Assembly: GCA_900112325.1 (NCBI GenBank)
Contig: FOLJ01000017.1
Span: 62,001 to 126,000 of the forward strand
Length of the DNA: 64,000 nucleotides
Direction: 5' to 3'
Source: Micromonospora sediminimaris
GTDB taxonomy: Bacteria > Actinomycetota > Actinomycetes > Mycobacteriales > Micromonosporaceae
This document shows, one piece after another, positions 62,232-64,000 of the stretch (the first letter of the stretch is position 1; each line of letters begins with the position of its first letter). The notes beneath the pieces are model-generated. The model did no database searches. It was given only the letters and a program-made list of their open reading frames with translations, and was not told the DNA's origin. The translations under genes and the position numbers were made by a program.

Positions 62232-62246
62232 ACAACCGGAACCACT

Positions 62247-62279
62247 AGGCCGCCTCGTCCCAATGCGACGAGGCGGCCT
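62247..62279 (+). terminator. Terminator of parAB
   Basis: A perfect 13-bp stem (62247-62259 with 62267-62279; core GGCCGCCTCGTC) has a 7-nt loop and is followed by TTGTCGTCTT. It starts 15 bp past the parB stop. Confidence 0.85.
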
Positions 62280-62426
62280 TGTCGTCTTCCGGGTAGCCCG
62301 CAGCGGGCCACAGAGACCGGTCCCAGCCGCCACGAGCGGCCTCCGTGGGCAGGCGACGATGGCACTCGGGGGCGTTCCGCTGCATGGCCACGCAGACGCC
62401 GAGGGCAGGCCAGCTCGACTCCCGAC

Positions 62427-62476
62427 TTGCGGCATGTCGGGCCCTCGGGCCAGAGCTATGGCGCGACATGCCGCAA
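62427..62476. repeat. Inverted repeat TTGCGGCATGTCG / CGACATGCCGCAA
   Basis: Perfect 13-bp arms at 62427-62439 and 62464-62476 flank a 24-nt spacer; the left arm also sits in a small CCCGAC/GTCGGG hairpin. It lies about 200 bp beyond parB, after its terminator. Function unknown; it may be a second terminator or a protein site. Confidence 0.6.
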
Positions 62477-62946
62477 TCCGTGACCCGACTTGTCGAATCC
62501 GGCACCGAACGGAGATGGTTTCGGCGGGCCCTGGGGCTGCGGCTGTCGTGGGGCAGTGCCAGGGCGTCGGTGACGACACCGAGGGACGCACCGGGCGGCC
62601 GACCGACGGAAGCTCGCCCAGACAGCTCGCCCAGCCGGAGGCCGCCAGAGACGTACCTCGGCCCTAGGTCGGACCGACAGGGCAGCAGCCCACCGGCGAG
62701 TTGGACCGGACGCAGCCCTGCCGGAGCGACCCATCAGAGAGCCGCCGAGAAGGAGGCGACCCAGTAGGGAGCGGGCGAATGGCCGCACGGCTCGTAGCTG
62801 CGCGGCTCAGAAAGGTCGGCTCAGAAGGTCCGCGCAGAAGAACTAGAGCGCACGTTCAAAAGGGGTGGGCCTAGCAGCGTCCGCTCCGAAGGCGTCGGCG
62901 CAAAGGAACCCAGAGCGCACGGCCCAGGCGAGCGGACGGGGTGGCC

Positions 62947-62960
62947 GTTTCACGTGAAAC
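62947..62960. other. parS site 3
   Basis: A perfect GTTTCACGTGAAAC in non-coding sequence about 0.7 kb after parB. Confidence 0.95.
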
Positions 62961-63357
62961 ACGGGTGTGGGTAGAGCGACCGCTGGGTCTCCGCTCCTGG
63001 CACGGCGAGACTGGTCGAGTCCGCCGGTGATGTGTAGCGCGGTGCCGGGCGCGGGACAGACGCCGGGTTGCCTTCCTCAAGTGGTGGCGGGCGGGGTGGC
63101 GCAGGGCCAAGGGATGACCGACCAAGCGGCGGCAGTTTCAAAGCCGGACTCGAAGGTCGCGTTCCATTCACCCGAGCCGTCGGGCCCTCCGGCTGGACCA
63201 CGTAGTGGCGCGGGTGGCTGGAACAGGACCAGGCCGACAGATGATCGAGGGAGCGCTTCTTGGGGTCACGCCGGTCGACGAGGCGACAAGCTGAGTCCAT
63301 CGGCCAGCAGGCCGGTGGCGCTCGGCCCCAGCTCTGGTCGCCATGCGCCGGGTCGTG

Positions 63358-63371
63358 GTTTCACGTGAAAC
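63358..63371. other. parS site 4
   Basis: A perfect GTTTCACGTGAAAC, 411 bp after site 3, in non-coding sequence. Confidence 0.95.
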
Positions 63372-63482
63372 GACGGTGTTGGGTGCGGGCGTTGAGCGGA
63401 GTGCCCAGTACTCGCCGGCGCGCCTCGCTCCGTTACACCCGCGTCGGTACGTCTGCCCGTCGATGTCGTCGGCCCGCTGACG

Positions 63483-63596
63483 TTATCCACATCAGTTGTC
63501 CACAGGCTCACGCCGTTTCACGTGAAACATGACCCGAAACCCCTTGTCGAAGCACGACAGCGGCGAGAATTCGGCGACCGGCTGGCCTGTGGATAA
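63483..63596. promoter_or_regulatory. DnaA-box trio surrounding parS site 5
   Basis: TTATCCACA (63483-63491), TTGTCCACA (63496-63504) and TGTGGATAA (63588-63596) are all perfect consensus boxes. The first two lie just left of a parS site (63515-63528), the third to its right. This is about 10 kb from oriC, upstream of the gene at 63706. Confidence 0.75.
63515..63528. other. parS site 5
   Basis: A perfect GTTTCACGTGAAAC between DnaA boxes, 144 bp after site 4. Confidence 0.95.
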
Positions 63597-63705
63597 CCCT
63601 GGGGAGAACTATCTGGCGTCCCCTGTCCCGACATTCGAGCGCTGCGGAAAGTCGAAGACGTTTCGAGTAGGGACAGTGGTCGCGGACTCGGTTAGGGTCA
63701 GCGTC

Positions 63706-64000
63706 GTGCACGACACCCCTCCCTCAATCCCGGACTTCACCCAGTGGCCGTCCTTCCCCTTCGAGGGCGACCTCCGAGTCAAGCCACTCGCCGATCCGGT
63801 CCCAGTCGAGCCGCCCCGCAAGGGTGAGGCTCACCGAGAATGCACCGCCTGCCTGGCACCCGACGAGGCCTACATCTGGGTCGGCGAACGCTGGCGCGTA
63901 CGAGCCATGGACCGGCCGACCGGCCTGCCGATGGTCCTCATCCTGGAGTCGCGGTCGCACCTCGATCTCGGGGATCTGCCGAATCTTCTCGCCGCCGAGT
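63706..64000 (+). CDS. N-terminus of an unidentified protein (cut by window edge)
   Basis: A GTG at 63706 opens a frame with no stop to the window end (98 full codons). The product is Pro/Asp/Glu-rich at first; residues 45-95 contain E-C-T-A-C-L-A-P-D-E, a tryptophan pair (Y-I-W-V-G-E-R-W-R-V) and V-L-I-L-E-S-R-S-H-L-D-L-G-D-L, reminiscent of HIT-like or zinc-ribbon-bearing proteins, but I do not recognise the family. The -10 candidate TAGGGT ends only 7 nt before the GTG and no ribosome site is visible, so the transcript may be leaderless. Confidence 0.65.
   Translation, partial: MHDTPPSIPDFTQWPSFPFEGDLRVKPLADPVPVEPPRKGEAHRECTACLAPDEAYIWVGERWRVRAMDRPTGLPMVLILESRSHLDLGDLPNLLAAE

Larger units (their letters stand above)
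62280..63705. other. Gene-poor 1.4-kb region after parB
   Basis: No frame here gives a convincing protein. The region holds an inverted repeat (62427-62476), three perfect parS sites (62947, 63358, 63515), three consensus DnaA boxes (63483, 63496, 63588) and a candidate promoter (TAGGGT at 63693-63698). It is read as a centromere-like regulatory region. Confidence 0.6.

Noticed and set aside
62263..63532. Several open frames in the region after parB
   Set aside because: None has protein-like composition, a ribosome site or recognisable motif, and they overlap parS sites and hairpins on both strands.

Overview
The window is about 64 kb of a high-GC actinobacterial chromosome spanning the replication origin. 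Inference: it comes from the Micromonosporaceae (Micromonospora/Salinispora type). The grounds are the gene order dnaA-dnaN-gnd-recF-dciA-gyrB-gyrA-DUF3566-tRNA-Ile-DLW39-tRNA-Ala, the presence of DUF397, frequent GTG/TTG starts, and a recurring intergenic palindrome beginning GTTGATCA. No database search was possible; all names rest on reading motifs and gene order.

Layout. 1-5.65 kb: a PASTA membrane protein, a polytopic membrane protein, a GCS2-type glutamate-cysteine ligase-like enzyme, and a divergent YceI/MarR pair. 5.96-8.45 kb: a large XRE/NB-ARC/TPR regulator. 8.6-14.8 kb: a leucine/isovalerate catabolic block (acyl-CoA dehydrogenase, carboxyltransferase, HMG-CoA lyase, biotin carboxylase, TetR), all on the minus strand. 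14.9-23.5 kb: an FAD monooxygenase with a divergent TetR and clustered operators, a rhodanese, an ECF sigma factor overlapping a membrane-anchored propeller protein, an SGNH hydrolase, a SUMF1-like protein, an XRE/DUF5753 remnant next to DUF397, and an epoxide hydrolase-like protein. 23.6-30.9 kb: a NarL-type two-component system, prolyl-tRNA synthetase, a CBS protein, SufE, a FrnE-like DsbA, YbaK and an atypical SDR. 31-39.9 kb: GAP and MFS membrane proteins, a giant CtpI-like P-type ATPase with a decayed duplicate ATPase half, Sua5, and a secreted protein.

Origin core. 40.2-55.5 kb runs on the minus strand: tRNA-Ala, a 42-residue DLW-39 protein, tRNA-Ile, a 41-bp minisatellite, a DUF3566 protein, gyrA carrying a 416-residue intein directly after the catalytic tyrosine, gyrB, dciA, recF, gnd, dnaN, oriC (many DnaA boxes plus one AT-rich stretch) and dnaA. 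55.9-62.3 kb runs on the plus strand: rpmH, rnpA, yidD, yidC, khpB/jag, rsmG, parA, parB. Five perfect 14-bp parS sites lie at 59.96, 60.29, 62.95, 63.36 and 63.52 kb. The first two lie inside parA and encode V-S-R-E-T in frame.

How it fits together. DnaA, DnaN, RecF, DciA and gyrase serve initiation and fork progress. ParA/ParB with the parS cluster segregate the origin. RnpA, YidD, YidC and KhpB serve RNA processing and membrane insertion. Outside this conserved core the genes are ordinary accessory metabolism and regulation. I found no defence island, phage, CRISPR array or biosynthetic cluster. The more unusual signals are DNA-level: two families of intergenic palindromes, secondary DnaA-box clusters (gyrB-gyrA gap; beside the last parS), a one-mismatch parS in a hairpin loop at 29.2 kb, and the minisatellite by tRNA-Ile.
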